The position numbers and the translations under genes are program-made. Below are positions 53,193 through 61,627 of a stretch of DNA of 64,000 nt, piece after piece. The stretch is from Arthrobacter humicola (GTDB lineage Bacteria; Actinomycetota; Actinomycetes; Actinomycetales; Micrococcaceae): NCBI RefSeq assembly GCF_022803015.1, contig NZ_JAFKON010000007.1:213118-277117 (forward strand). Direction: 5' to 3'. The notes under the pieces are model-generated. The model was not told the origin of the DNA and ran no database searches. It worked only from the letters and a program-made list of their open reading frames with translations. Positions within the stretch are counted from its first letter, which is position 1. The number at the start of each line of letters is the position of its first letter.

Positions 53193-54878
53193 TCAAGGCC
53201 TTAGCTCGACCTTTGTGAAAACTTCATTCAGTACCGGCGACGCCGGGTACTTCAGCACCCGGTCCGAGAGCGCCAGGGCCGAGATCGGGAAGGCAATGGG
53301 AACCGCGGGCACCGTTGCCGCGATCTGCCCGTTGATGGTCTGGTACTCCTCGGTGCGGTCCTTGCCGTCCGGCAGGCCCCGGGCCCGGGCGATCTTGGAG
53401 AAGACCTGGGGATCCTGGTAACCGAATTCGCCGGTGTTCTCGCCGAAGAGCGGGCCCACGAAATTGTCGGGGTCCGAATACGAGCCGTTCCAGCCGAGCA
53501 GGTGCAGGGCGTGGTCGCCCGGGGACGTGACCTTCTGCAGGTAGCCGTCAGCCCAGTCCACCGGTACGGGCTTGACATTGAGCCCGACGGCGGTCAGTTG
53601 ACGGCTGATTTCGGCGTACACCTTTTCCGGCGTCGGCAGGTAGGGCCGGGTGACGTTGAGCGGATAGTAGAACCTCAGCTCCTCGCCCTTGTAGCCGGCC
53701 TCGGCCAGGAGTTCCTTGGCCTTGCCCGGGTTGTAGCCGAGCGCCGCGGCGTTGTTGTTGAAGCCGCTGAGCTTGGGTGGAACGAACTGGGATGCCTGGG
53801 CCGTGTTGTCGATGAAGAACCGGCGGATCAGCGTGTCCTTGTCCAGCGCCATTTCGATCGCCTGGCGGACCTTGAGGTTCTGCAGGATGGGGACTTGCTG
53901 GTTCATGCCCAGGTACATCACGGAGAACGGGTCCCGCTGGATGATCTGCTTTCCGCTCTTGACCAGTTGGTCAAAGTTTCCCACGGTGACGGCGTCGTAG
54001 GCGTCGATCTTGCCGTCCAGGAGCGCCTGCATCCGGGTCTGCGGGTGATCGTAGGTCACGAACTTGATGGTGCCGATCTGCCCCTTGTCCCCCCAGTAGT
54101 CCTTGTTGCTGGCCAGGGTGACGCTGCCCGAATCCCAGGAGCCGAAAACGTACGGTCCTGTGCCTACCGGGTGGAGGCCGTAAGCGGATACCGGCTGCCC
54201 GCCCCGGCTCTGGTTCAGGACGTCAGCGTTCTCCGCGGCGAGGGCCTTGGGCGAAGAGATCGCGAAGGCCGGCAGGGTGAGGGCCTGGAGAAAACCCGTG
54301 AAGGGCTGGGTGAGGCCGATCCGCACATTGTCCGGCGCGACGGCGGTGCAGTTCTTGTATATGGACAGCGGCGCCTGGTCCGAATGGGCCTTGAAGACGC
54401 CCTTGAAGGTGGTACCGGTGGCCTGTTCGCGGAGGGCCGGTGAGAAGTTGAACCAGCGGTTGAAGTTGGTGCAGACCGCGGCGGCATCGAACGGTGTTCC
54501 GTCCTGGAATTTGACGTTCCCGCGCAGCTTGAACTCGTAGGTCCGGCCTTCATCGCTCTGGGACCATTCGGTGGCCAGCAGCGGCGTGGGCTGGCCGGTG
54601 GTCTGGTCTACGCCCACGAGGCCTTCCAGTACCTGCCGGGTGACGCGGTAGGACTCGACGTCGGAGACCAGGGCAGGATCGAGCCCGAGCGGCTCCGAGC
54701 CAGTGCCGAAGGTGAAAAGCGCGGTAGGTGCCGCGCTGGCGGTGGCAGAGGCGGTGGGGGAGCTGGGTGCCGGGCCGAGGCTGCCCGTGCAGGACGCGAG
54801 CGGCAGGACAAGGAGGGCGGCCCCGATGCTGGCGGCAATCCGCCGCACTGTCCTGCTGGGCACTGTACTGCTGGGCAC
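53193..54878 (-). CDS. ABC transporter substrate-binding lipoprotein (peptide/nickel family)
   Basis: 561 residues, SBP family 5. Signal sequence ends in lipobox LPLASC (about residue 29), so it is anchored outside the membrane. The family pattern EPLGLDPALVSDVESYRVTRQVLEGLV and GRTYEFKLRGNVKFQDGTPFDAAAV is clear, and the C-terminus has WNGSYSDPDNFVGPLF. Likely ligand is an oligopeptide or dipeptide; no permease or ATPase genes are adjacent, so it is an orphan. GTG start at 54878 follows GAGGTGA at about eight bases. Confidence 0.92.
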   Translation of the reverse strand: MPSSTVPSRTVRRIAASIGAALLVLPLASCTGSLGPAPSSPTASATASAAPTALFTFGTGSEPLGLDPALVSDVESYRVTRQVLEGLVGVDQTTGQPTPLLATEWSQSDEGRTYEFKLRGNVKFQDGTPFDAAAVCTNFNRWFNFSPALREQATGTTFKGVFKAHSDQAPLSIYKNCTAVAPDNVRIGLTQPFTGFLQALTLPAFAISSPKALAAENADVLNQSRGGQPVSAYGLHPVGTGPYVFGSWDSGSVTLASNKDYWGDKGQIGTIKFVTYDHPQTRMQALLDGKIDAYDAVTVGNFDQLVKSGKQIIQRDPFSVMYLGMNQQVPILQNLKVRQAIEMALDKDTLIRRFFIDNTAQASQFVPPKLSGFNNNAAALGYNPGKAKELLAEAGYKGEELRFYYPLNVTRPYLPTPEKVYAEISRQLTAVGLNVKPVPVDWADGYLQKVTSPGDHALHLLGWNGSYSDPDNFVGPLFGENTGEFGYQDPQVFSKIARARGLPDGKDRTEEYQTINGQIAATVPAVPIAFPISALALSDRVLKYPASPVLNEVFTKVELRP

Positions 54879-54993
54879 TCGAGAATCACCTCTGGGAACT
54901 GGATGGCCCGCCGGCTGCGGACCAGCCCCAGTCTAGTTGACGGCCGGGTCCGCCAGCTCTTGTGGCACACCGCCGCAAGGCGCACGGCAGCGC

Positions 54994-55033
54994 AAAAAGC
55001 GGAGGCCCGCACCTGGTGGTGCGGGCCTCCGCT
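54994..55033 (-). terminator. rho-independent terminator after fasciclin gene
   Basis: A 16-bp perfect stem (54998-55013 with 55018-55033; arms AGCGGAGGCCCGCACC and complement) around TGGT. On the minus strand it is followed by five U residues (A run at 54994-54998). It ends the transcript of the fasciclin-domain lipoprotein. Confidence 0.9.
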
Positions 55034-55089
55034 TCTCCTAGTGGTCCAGGGAGTCAGGCTGGAGCCGGGCAGGAGTGCAAAAGGGCTGA

Positions 55090-55767
55090 CTACTTGGGCA
55101 TCAGGACTGAGTCGACCATGTAGACAGTGGCGTTGGCGGTCTGGACGCCGCCGCAGACAACGTTGGCGCCGTCAACCTTGAGGGCATCCTTGGTGCCGGT
55201 GACCGTCACCGAACCGCCTTCAACCGTCTTGTGGGTGCCGACGATCTGGTCCGGGGTGATCTTGCCGGGGACAACGTGGTAGGTCAGGATCTTGCTCAGC
55301 GTGGCGTCGTCCGTCTTCAGGGCCTCGATCGTGGCCGGATCGATCTTCTTGAAGGCGTCATCCGTCGGGGCGAAGACGGTGAATTCGCTGCCGTTGAGCG
55401 TATCCACCAGGTTGACTTTGGGGTTGAGCTTGCCGGACACGGCGGCGGTCAGGGTGGTGAGGACCGGGTTGTTGGACGCCGCGGTGGCTACCGGGTCAAG
55501 CGCCATGCCGGAGACGGAGCCGGCACCGCTGGGAACCTGGGCGGCGTAGGCGGCGCAGCCGGAGCCGACGAGGTTGGCGGCCGGATCCATGGCCGCAGCG
55601 GAGGCGCTCGTGGAGGGGGAGGCCATGCTGGATTCCGCCGGTGCGGAGGACGGGGCCGAGGAGGCGGGGGCCGACGAGGCGCTGGATCCGCCACAGGCAG
55701 TGAGGCTGAGCATGGCGGCAGCTGCGATACCTGCAACGGCGAACGTGGTGCGCTTGATGTTCTGCAT
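55090..55767 (-). CDS. fasciclin (FAS1) domain lipoprotein
   Basis: 225 residues. Lipobox LTACGG (about 25) after a standard signal peptide, then a Ser/Ala/Pro linker to about 58. One FAS1 domain fills about 85-225: [29 protein letters not shown] and [11 protein letters not shown], ending [11 protein letters not shown]. It resembles mycobacterial MPT70/MPT83-type cell-surface proteins, with a cysteine pair possible between positions near 75 and 207 (SGCAAYAAQ and VVCGGV). AAGGAG precedes ATG. Adhesion or envelope role is likely but not shown. Confidence 0.93.
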   Translation of the reverse strand: MQNIKRTTFAVAGIAAAAMLSLTACGGSSASSAPASSAPSSAPAESSMASPSTSASAAAMDPAANLVGSGCAAYAAQVPSGAGSVSGMALDPVATAASNNPVLTTLTAAVSGKLNPKVNLVDTLNGSEFTVFAPTDDAFKKIDPATIEALKTDDATLSKILTYHVVPGKITPDQIVGTHKTVEGGSVTVTGTKDALKVDGANVVCGGVQTANATVYMVDSVLMPK

Positions 55768-55971
55768 TTCGGTTTCTCCTTTGTTGTGCCGATGTTTGCC
55801 GGCGGCGAATTTTTGCCGCTGCGGCCTTTTCCCGACTGTTGGGCACCGACCCTTGGTTGGTGTCTCAATGGGTATTCGGTCGCTCGGAGGAAACGGATGG
55901 GTGCGGATGTGAAATTCTTTTTGGCGGCGTCAAAACTCCTGAAAAATCCCGGAACAGCGCCGGAAACCACA

Positions 55972-55999
55972 AGAACCCCGGTCCGAAGACCGGGGTTCT
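55972..55999 (-). terminator. terminator after tRNA-Leu
   Basis: 12-bp stem AGAACCCCGGTC with its complement around CGAA (55972-55999), directly downstream of the tRNA on the minus strand. It lacks a long U-tract but has an A-rich flank at 55964-55973. Confidence 0.75.
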
Positions 56000-56004
56000 C
56001 TCTG

Positions 56005-56086
56005 TGCGCAAGGGGGGACTTGAACCCCCACGCCCGAAGGCACAGGAACCTAAATCCTGCGTGTCTGCCAATTTCACCACTCGCGC
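56005..56086 (-). tRNA. tRNA-Leu (anticodon TAG)
   Basis: The 82-base cloverleaf reads GCGCGAG at the acceptor 5' end and CTTGCGC at its 3' end, then discriminator A. The anticodon loop is TTTAGGT (anticodon TAG, reading CUA). A long variable arm (GCCTTCGGGC) and the T-arm GGGGG-TTCAAGT-CCCCC identify a class II leucine tRNA. The 3' CCA is not encoded. Confidence 0.95.
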
Positions 56087-56201
56087 GCGGCGCCGTCGTC
56101 CCGGGGAAGAACCCCGGAGGCGGGCGCCAGGCTCTATTGTACCTATTGCCGGTTTGCTGGTTGCAACGGCTGCCGCGGGCGGACGGACCGGAGACCGGGG
56201 A

Positions 56202-56675
56202 CTAGGCGTCGAGGTTCAGGTCCCGGCGAAGTTTGGCGACATGCCCGGTGGCCCGGACGTTGTACTGTGCGACGGCAACCCGGCCGTCGGCGTCGACGAC
56301 GATGGTCGAGCGGATCAGGCCCTGGTAGGTCTTGCCGTAGTTTTTCTTTTCGCCCCAGGCCGCGTAGGCCTCGGCGACGGAGTGGTCTTCGTCAGAGAGC
56401 AGCGGGAAGTTCAGCCCTTCGGCGGCCGCGAACGCGGCAAGCTTCCCGACGGGGTCGGGGGAGATGCCCACGACGTCATAACCGGCGGCCTGAAGCGCGC
56501 CGAGGGAATCCCGGAAATCGCAGGCCTCCTTGGTGCATCCCGGCGTGGCGGCTGCCGGGTAGAAGTAGAGCACGGTCTTCCGGCCCCGGAAATCACGCAG
56601 GCTGACGTCCTGTCCTTCGGCGTTCTTGAGGGTGAAATCCGGTGCTGTGGCACCGGCGGTGAGTCGCTCGGACAC
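56202..56675 (-). CDS. bcp: thioredoxin-dependent peroxiredoxin (Bcp/PrxQ)
   Basis: 157-residue PrxQ-type peroxiredoxin reducing hydroperoxides. APDFTLKNAEGQDVSLRDFRGRKTVLYFYPAAATPGCTKEACDFRDS contains the peroxidatic Cys in TPGCT and the resolving Cys five residues on, the PrxQ pattern. GTG at 56675 is chosen because AAGGAG lies six bases before it. An ATG nine codons upstream has no ribosome-binding site. It is divergent from a MarR gene, 100 bases away, a common arrangement for oxidative-stress control. Confidence 0.94.
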   Translation of the reverse strand: MSERLTAGATAPDFTLKNAEGQDVSLRDFRGRKTVLYFYPAAATPGCTKEACDFRDSLGALQAAGYDVVGISPDPVGKLAAFAAAEGLNFPLLSDEDHSVAEAYAAWGEKKNYGKTYQGLIRSTIVVDADGRVAVAQYNVRATGHVAKLRRDLNLDA

Positions 56676-56775
56676 GGGTGTCTCCTTGGTGAGGTTGGTC
56701 ATGAAGCGGGGTGATAATCCAGCGTAGTGACGCGATCGGCGCCGGACGAATCCGCTGCTGGCTATACTCTTGGGT

Positions 56776-57267
56776 ATGCCTGATATGGATCGCTGGCCCA
56801 CGGGCCGCCTATTGTCCACGGCAGCACGTCTTGTAGAACACTCCTGGAACGAAAAATTGGGGGCCATTGGCCTGACCCATGCCGGGGTGATCGCCATGGA
56901 GGTGCTCTCGGCGAATGGGCCGATGACGCAAGCCCAATTGGCCCAGCTCGTCCGGGTCCAGGCCCAGACAATGGGCAAGACACTGAGCCGGCTGGAAGCG
57001 CACGGCCACATTTCGCGGCACCGCAGCACCTCCGACCGGCGCAGCCATGTGGTGTCGCTGACTGACCAGGGGCGCGAGGCGGTTGCCGCGGCCGCCGACA
57101 TGGAACGTTCCGTGCTCGCCGCCACGCCCATTGACCCCGACGTGCTGCGGCAGGAGCTCCAGGCCGTGGTCAGGGTGCTGGCAACCAAGTCTTCCTCGCC
57201 GGAGGCCAACGCCATCGTCACGGCTGCCGAGCCGGGCGCCATTGCCGGGGCCACCCCGCTGAATTAG
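56776..57267 (+). CDS. MarR family transcriptional regulator
   Basis: 163 residues with a winged helix-turn-helix (about 40-105: MTQAQLAQLVRVQAQTMGKTLSRLEAHGHISRHRSTSDRRSH). ATG at 56776 follows TATACT (56763-56768) by seven bases, so probably leaderless; no ribosome-binding site. Divergence from bcp suggests it senses peroxide or organic oxidants, but no redox cysteine is present in the protein. Confidence 0.9.
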   Translation: MPDMDRWPTGRLLSTAARLVEHSWNEKLGAIGLTHAGVIAMEVLSANGPMTQAQLAQLVRVQAQTMGKTLSRLEAHGHISRHRSTSDRRSHVVSLTDQGREAVAAAADMERSVLAATPIDPDVLRQELQAVVRVLATKSSSPEANAIVTAAEPGAIAGATPLN

Positions 57268-57293
57268 CCACACTGCTGTGGGGGAACGGGAAC

Positions 57294-57319
57294 GGGACGG
57301 CAGGGTTTCCCGCCGTCCC
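57294..57319. terminator. possible terminator between convergent genes
   Basis: GGGACGGC and GCCGTCCC form an 8-bp stem with a ten-base loop, between the MarR stop and the end of the His-rich protein gene. No clear U-tract, so only tentative. Confidence 0.4.
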
Positions 57320-57356
57320 AATCAGTTCCGTTCTCGAGGCCTTCAGTGGTGAGAGG

Positions 57357-57746
57357 TCACCAGGTGTTCCTGTGGTGGTTGTGGTGCCTATTGTCGTGCC
57401 GGTTTCCGTGATGGTCCCAGAACCCGTCCTTGTCATGCCGGCAGCCGTCCCGGCCCGTCCACGAGCCGCGGTGGTCGTTGTCGTCCCGCCAATTGCCATG
57501 ATCGTCGCGCCACCCCCATCCGTCGGCGTTGTCATGCCACCGGTTCTCCCCGTCCCACCAGCCATTGCGCGTGTCGTGCCGGTTGTTGTCCCGCATGTGG
57601 TGCCGGTTCACAAATGAGGACTGACTCCAGGAGCTGGCGGAGGCGGTCGAAGTGGTAGCGGCGGCGCTGGCAGGCAGGGCGCTGGCGCCCAGGCCCAGTG
57701 CGGCGGTCACCGCGGTTGTTCCAATGATGCGAATAGCCTTGTTCAT
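57357..57746 (-). CDS. secreted His/Asn/Asp/Trp-rich small protein
   Basis: 129 residues. Signal peptide about 1-29 (AALGLGASALPASAAA, cleavage likely after ASA-A). The mature part is dominated by His, Asn, Asp, Arg, Trp and Gly in near-repeats such as GWWDGENRWHDNADGWGWRDDHGNW, ending HDNRHHNHHRNTW. It has no recognisable domain. Composition suggests metal binding or a charged surface coat. ATG at 57746 has TTAGGA about nine bases upstream. Codon use and length make it a real gene; function unknown. Confidence 0.75.
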   Translation of the reverse strand: MNKAIRIIGTTAVTAALGLGASALPASAAATTSTASASSWSQSSFVNRHHMRDNNRHDTRNGWWDGENRWHDNADGWGWRDDHGNWRDDNDHRGSWTGRDGCRHDKDGFWDHHGNRHDNRHHNHHRNTW

Positions 57747-58111
57747 GAAACTTGGTCCTAACGGAGATCGATTTCCCTGGCCCCGGGGCGGGCCGGACAG
57801 GCATGCTGCCGGGGGCCCATGATTTGCGTGTCTGCTGACGCGATCCTCAGTGAGGGCACCGGGAGATCTGAATATCATCTTTGGTGGTCGCGTCGGGCTC
57901 TCTGGCCGGCGTTGTTGTCGGTCCGGGTCTGCAGGACCGGTCGCTCCAGAACTGTTGCCCGGAGCACCTTTCCAGTCAACGCCCCTGCATTGACTCTCAA
58001 AAGGGACTAAAGACCCTGTTTCTGCAGCAATCGGACGGATCGCTTCAGGAGCCGGGATGCTGGCGGTCGGAGCAGCCCCGGCACGTTGGCCACTGCCTGG
58101 ATTGACGCTGC
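57747..58111. other. gene-free interval
   Basis: About 365 bases between two minus-strand genes, presumably holding the promoter of the His-rich protein gene. I see no credible ORF, RNA gene or strong repeat. Confidence 0.6.
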
Positions 58112-58741
58112 CTACACCGTTACGGCCTGGTTCGCCAGGGTGGCGACGATGGCTGACATTTTGAGGCCGGTGAGCACCGCCGTGAGCAAGACGACGCTGA
58201 TCGTGACCCACACCGGGGCGAGCCCCCGCCGCGGTGCTACCTCGTGGACGATCACGGAGCGGCCAATCACGTAGACCTCCCTGCTGAGGAACACCCACGC
58301 CCAGTGGAAGGGCCGGACAACGCCGTCCTTGCGCAGCCGGTCCCAGTCCAGGTACGCCAGGAGGGCGGACACGCCGTAGGCCACGAAACTGATTGCTATG
58401 AAGAGGAAGTAAGGCGCCGTGAAAATCGACGCCGGATCAATTGTCTGGATCTGCCGCGGGCCCACGGTGCGCAGCCGGAGCACAGGGTTCCAGAACATCA
58501 GCAGGATGAGCGGTACGAGCGGCAGGGCCACAATTGTCCAGATGTACGCGTTGTAGACCGGTGTTCGGTCGCTGATGCGCCTGCGCGGCGCCACCGGCTG
58601 GCGGGGCGCTGTCGCCTGGAACTGCGGTGCGTTGAACTGGCCGGTCCAGGCCGAACCGTTCCACCACTGAAGCCGGCCCGAGCCTGCCGGGTCCGGATAC
58701 CAGCCAGGGCCAGGGGCGGAGGCGTTGGGCGGGACGGTCAT
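58112..58741 (-). CDS. DUF2510 domain membrane protein
   Basis: 209 residues. N-terminal DUF2510 motif GWYPDPAGSGRLQWWNGSAWTG (about residues 12-33; key WYPDP and WWNG-x2-W), found at the N-terminus of many actinobacterial membrane proteins. Four hydrophobic segments follow (about 68-85, 110-130, 150-165, 180-205). Function unknown. Confidence 0.82.
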   Translation of the reverse strand: MTVPPNASAPGPGWYPDPAGSGRLQWWNGSAWTGQFNAPQFQATAPRQPVAPRRRISDRTPVYNAYIWTIVALPLVPLILLMFWNPVLRLRTVGPRQIQTIDPASIFTAPYFLFIAISFVAYGVSALLAYLDWDRLRKDGVVRPFHWAWVFLSREVYVIGRSVIVHEVAPRRGLAPVWVTISVVLLTAVLTGLKMSAIVATLANQAVTV

Positions 58742-59030
58742 GGCTGTTCATCCTTTGCGTGGCGTGGCGCGCGTTGGCTTTCTTCTGTTCCGTGAGAGAG
58801 CGTACAGGGGGATGGGCAACTCCATGATTCCCCCATTGGCCGCAGTGGTGCATTGGATGGAGTCTAACCGCGGCCCGTGCCGGCGGGAAGGCCGGCCGAC
58901 GGCGCAGACCCGTCCGCTGGAACCCTTGGGCCAGCCTGCCGCCCAGGCGCAAAAGGGCAGTCCGGAAGTCTCGACGCGCCAGCCGATCGGGAGGACGATT
59001 AATAGGCAATCACCACGAAGGAGGTCAGTG
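58742..59030. other. divergent intergenic region
   Basis: About 290 bases between the DUF2510 gene and a small plus-strand gene. Only the ribosome-binding site AGGAGG (59020-59025) of the latter is clear. Confidence 0.5.
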
Positions 59031-59219
59031 ATGTGCTATTCGTACAACAGGGATTCCTGGCGGGATACCAGGAAGGATGCCGCAAAGGATTCTGAGGATC
59101 GCCCGGAGACCCGGGCGGAGGCGCCGGAATTCAGGTTCTGGGCCTTCCCCCGCCGCAGCAAGGAGTTCACGGTCGAAGAGCCGGAGAAGGTGCGCGACCG
59201 GTCCCGCGAGAAAGTCTGA
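59031..59219 (+). CDS. small charged hypothetical protein
   Basis: 62 residues starting MCYSYNRDSWRDTRKDAAKD, rich in Asp, Glu, Arg and Lys, with a central FRFWAFPRRSKEF. No signal or membrane segment. AAGGAGG nine bases before ATG is the best ribosome-binding site in this region, which makes the short frame credible. A longer in-frame reading upstream lacks such support. Similar short CYSY/RDSW-type proteins occur in actinobacteria, but I cannot assign a function. Confidence 0.65.
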   Translation: MCYSYNRDSWRDTRKDAAKDSEDRPETRAEAPEFRFWAFPRRSKEFTVEEPEKVRDRSREKV

Positions 59220-59283
59220 TAAATCGATGTGCATGAGGCGGCCGCTGAGCCACACAGTTCACTGTGACGGTTCGGCGGCCGTT

Positions 59284-59862
59284 TCATGGCCCGGCGGGCC
59301 GGCGGAGGCCAATGGCCGCGGAGAGGCCTATAAGCAGACCGCTGAGCGCCAGCAGGAATCCGCCGGCAAGACTGCCTTGCCCGTCCGGTCCGGGACCAAC
59401 CCTGCCGGCCGCCGCTGCGGAAGGAATCGCCGTTGCGGACTCTGGGCCCTGGCCAGCGTCTGGCGACTGAGGGGCGGACGTTCCCGCCGTGGCTGGGACC
59501 GGAACAGCACCCGTGGCCGGTGGGGTGGGGGCTCCTTGGCTGACGGAGGGGGCGGGGCCCGGCGTCGGCGGAGCCGCGTCCTGTCCGGGGACCTGGCTTT
59601 GAGACGGCGACTGAGACGGTGGTTGGGGCGGCGGGGGGTCCGACGGCGGCGCTGTGCTGCCCGGGGGAGTCACACTGGGCGCCGGGGAAGCGGACGGTGG
59701 GACCGGCGTCGGTGAGGCGGGGCAGATCTTCACGGGAAGAAGGCCGGCAGACTTGCAGGGCGCAGCCGCCGCGGGCAGCGCAACGACCAACGGCGAGACC
59801 GCGAGCAGCAGGGCCACAGCGGCTGCGTACGAGGCCTTCCGGGTGGAGTTCATCCCTACCAT
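59284..59862 (-). CDS. secreted Pro/Ser/Ala-rich protein with C-terminal anchor
   Basis: 192 residues. Signal peptide about 1-33 (AVALLLAVSPLVVALPAAAA). The mature region is proline-rich (PSDPPPPQPPSQSPSQSQV and similar). The C-terminus has a hydrophobic helix (GGFLLALSGLLIGLSAAIGL) followed by RRP, so it is an envelope protein anchored at its end. Two cysteines sit just after the signal (APCKS, VKICP). No sortase LPxTG motif. Role unknown. Confidence 0.65.
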   Translation of the reverse strand: MVGMNSTRKASYAAAVALLLAVSPLVVALPAAAAPCKSAGLLPVKICPASPTPVPPSASPAPSVTPPGSTAPPSDPPPPQPPSQSPSQSQVPGQDAAPPTPGPAPSVSQGAPTPPATGAVPVPATAGTSAPQSPDAGQGPESATAIPSAAAAGRVGPGPDGQGSLAGGFLLALSGLLIGLSAAIGLRRPAGP

Positions 59863-59975
59863 CGTAGGGTTCCACCGCCGGCAGCCGGGGAATCCTGGCC
59901 TTTGCGTGTCTCCTTAGCCCGGGCAAGGTCTGCGCTCAGCAAACCATCGCCACTGTGGACCAAGAATGGGTAGGG

Positions 59976-60043
59976 TGAGCCATGAGCCATGAGCCATGAG
60001 CCATGAGCCATGAGCCATGAGCCATGAGCCATGAGCCATGAGC
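59976..60043. repeat. heptanucleotide tandem repeat (TGAGCCA x 9.7)
   Basis: Perfect tandem copies of TGAGCCA from 59976 to 60038, with a last partial copy to 60043. Unit length seven is not a multiple of three, and the tract is fully homogeneous, so it should vary in copy number. It lies in the gap between two minus-strand genes. Confidence 0.95.
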
Positions 60044-60209
60044 ACCGGGCAGCGACAGCGAACCCCGCTCCCCGCCAAAGACCCCAAGCATCCGGAGATC
60101 TGACTCATGCCGACCACTGAGGGCCGCAAGCGAATGGAACCGCGGATGACTCGCAGCTCCTGGAAGTTCAGCGCCTGGTCCGCTGCCGGCCGCACAGCTG
60201 ACCTGGCAT

Positions 60210-60389
60210 TCACCGCGGCAAGGATCTCCAGCGGCGGCCCTGGAGGGCAAGCACAATTGTCCAGGCGATCGGAACCAACGGGGAGGCGGACTCACCCAGG
60301 AATGCGAGGACGGCAAAGACGATCCAGAGCCCACCGGCGATGACGGAGAGGACGACAAGCGCCTTGCGGGTCATCACGAAGGCGGGCAT
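60210..60389 (-). CDS. small membrane protein
   Basis: 59 residues: MPAFVMTRKALVVLSVIAGG, two hydrophobic helices (about 10-31 and 38-50) joined by GESASPL, and a basic C-terminus QGRRWRSLPR. GAAGGTG lies five bases before ATG at 60389. The pattern is that of a real small membrane protein. No family recognised. Confidence 0.6.
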   Translation of the reverse strand: MPAFVMTRKALVVLSVIAGGLWIVFAVLAFLGESASPLVPIAWTIVLALQGRRWRSLPR

Positions 60390-60510
60390 GTCGACACCTT
60401 CGGATCGCAGGGCACGGGTTTCAGCGGCTGCTCCCCGGAGCAGGGGGACGAAGCTCGCATGGGCCAGCGGCCGGTCGCAGGCCCTTCCACTCCGGGCGCT
60501 CAGGTCGAGG

Positions 60511-61008
60511 TCAGGAGCTCTCCCAGTATTTATCGCCCACAGCTTCGAGATACAGGGTCAGGAACTCGGACAGCGTCGACGCCGCCAGTGGCCAGTCACT
60601 GCGCGGGTCCAGGGGCTGTGCGACCAAGACGCCGCCGTTGGCTTCCAGTACCAAGAGGTCCGTGTCGCCAAGGAACTCGCCGATGACTGCGTCGCTCGGC
60701 ACAAAGTCTTTCGGTCGGCTCGCTCGCTCGGCGTCGGTGCGCGCTGCCGCCGTCGCGGGTTCCAGAATGTGGAGGCCCCATTGGCCGTAGTCGATGTCTT
60801 GGAACAGCCACGCCTCGCGACTTGATAGCCAGAGTGCCTCCAGCCCGGGCAAAAGTGCGTGGGCGGCCCAAGCCCCTGAGACTTCGTCGAGGGAGGCTCC
60901 TGACTCCACCTTGCTGGCGAGCCGGAATGGGTTCGACCCGACTCCGACTCCGTCGCGAGGCTCGGTCCAGTTACGATACGGATCGAGGGCAGCATCTACG
61001 GTTGGCAT
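60511..61008 (-). CDS. SUKH/SMI1-KNR4-like protein
   Basis: 165 residues. ALLPGLEALWLSSREAWLFQDIDYGQWGLHILEP, then DFVPSDAVIGEFLGDTDLLVLEANGGVLVAQPLD and a final LSEFLTLYLEAVGDKYW follow the order of conserved blocks in SUKH proteins, many of which are immunity proteins of polymorphic toxins. ATG at 61008 has GGAGGGA six bases upstream. No toxin gene is adjacent. Moderate certainty on family, none on partner. Confidence 0.6.
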   Translation of the reverse strand: MPTVDAALDPYRNWTEPRDGVGVGSNPFRLASKVESGASLDEVSGAWAAHALLPGLEALWLSSREAWLFQDIDYGQWGLHILEPATAAARTDAERASRPKDFVPSDAVIGEFLGDTDLLVLEANGGVLVAQPLDPRSDWPLAASTLSEFLTLYLEAVGDKYWESS

Positions 61009-61081
61009 CAGTAGTCCCTCCACCACACGTTGGGCTGGGTCCAATGCACGTCCAGCGGCGTCCGCACCAGGCTCGTCAGCC

Positions 61082-61627
61082 TCACTGGGCCGTGACTTTG
61101 ATTCCGGCGACCGCCCCGGTCCAGGCGCCGGTCGGGTCCGGGCGGGTCAACTGGGCGCTGACGTAGCCCTTCTGCAGTTGTACGACCTGCGATTGGGTTC
61201 GCGAGCAATCGACCTCGAACACCGTGTGCTCTGTTCCGCCCAGCGAGTTCTGGGAGAGGAAGATCTGGGCATGGGGGATGCCCACGCAGGCCGCGGTGAC
61301 TGTGTGCGGACCGGCGACCGTCACCATTGCGGCTTTGGTGAAGCCAACCCCTGGCCCGTCCGCCGGACCGGCGTCGGAGAGGAGCGCGGCCCCTGGCGCC
61401 TCGGCCAGACGCTTGTGCAGCTCGGCGTAGTTGCTCGCTTCCACCCCCAGCACCCCCGGATCTCTGGTCGGGGGGGCGGGCGCCGGGCGGTGGCTTTGCC
61501 CGGCCGCCGTCGGCCGCGGATCGCCCTCGTCCTCGTAGGCGCAGGAGGCCAAACTACCGGCGAGCAGCAGGCCAACAACGGATGCCGCAGCGCAGCGGAC
61601 TGTTTTCGTTCCCCCAGGACCAGACAT
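61082..61627 (-). CDS. putative lipoprotein
   Basis: 181 residues. Lipobox LAGSLASC (Cys about 29) after a signal peptide; a Pro/Arg-rich linker follows and then a domain of about 120 residues, with two further cysteines (TAACVGIP and FEVDCSRTQ) that could pair. Composition is like secreted hypotheticals of actinobacteria. It lies 73 bases upstream of the SUKH-like gene on the same strand. No function assigned. Confidence 0.68.
   Translation of the reverse strand: MSGPGGTKTVRCAAASVVGLLLAGSLASCAYEDEGDPRPTAAGQSHRPAPAPPTRDPGVLGVEASNYAELHKRLAEAPGAALLSDAGPADGPGVGFTKAAMVTVAGPHTVTAACVGIPHAQIFLSQNSLGGTEHTVFEVDCSRTQSQVVQLQKGYVSAQLTRPDPTGAWTGAVAGIKVTAQ

Noticed and set aside
56202..57254. 350-residue reading of the bcp frame
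   Set aside because: The N-terminal part runs antisense through the MarR gene; only the C-terminal 157 residues are peroxiredoxin, with a strong ribosome-binding site at GTG 56675.
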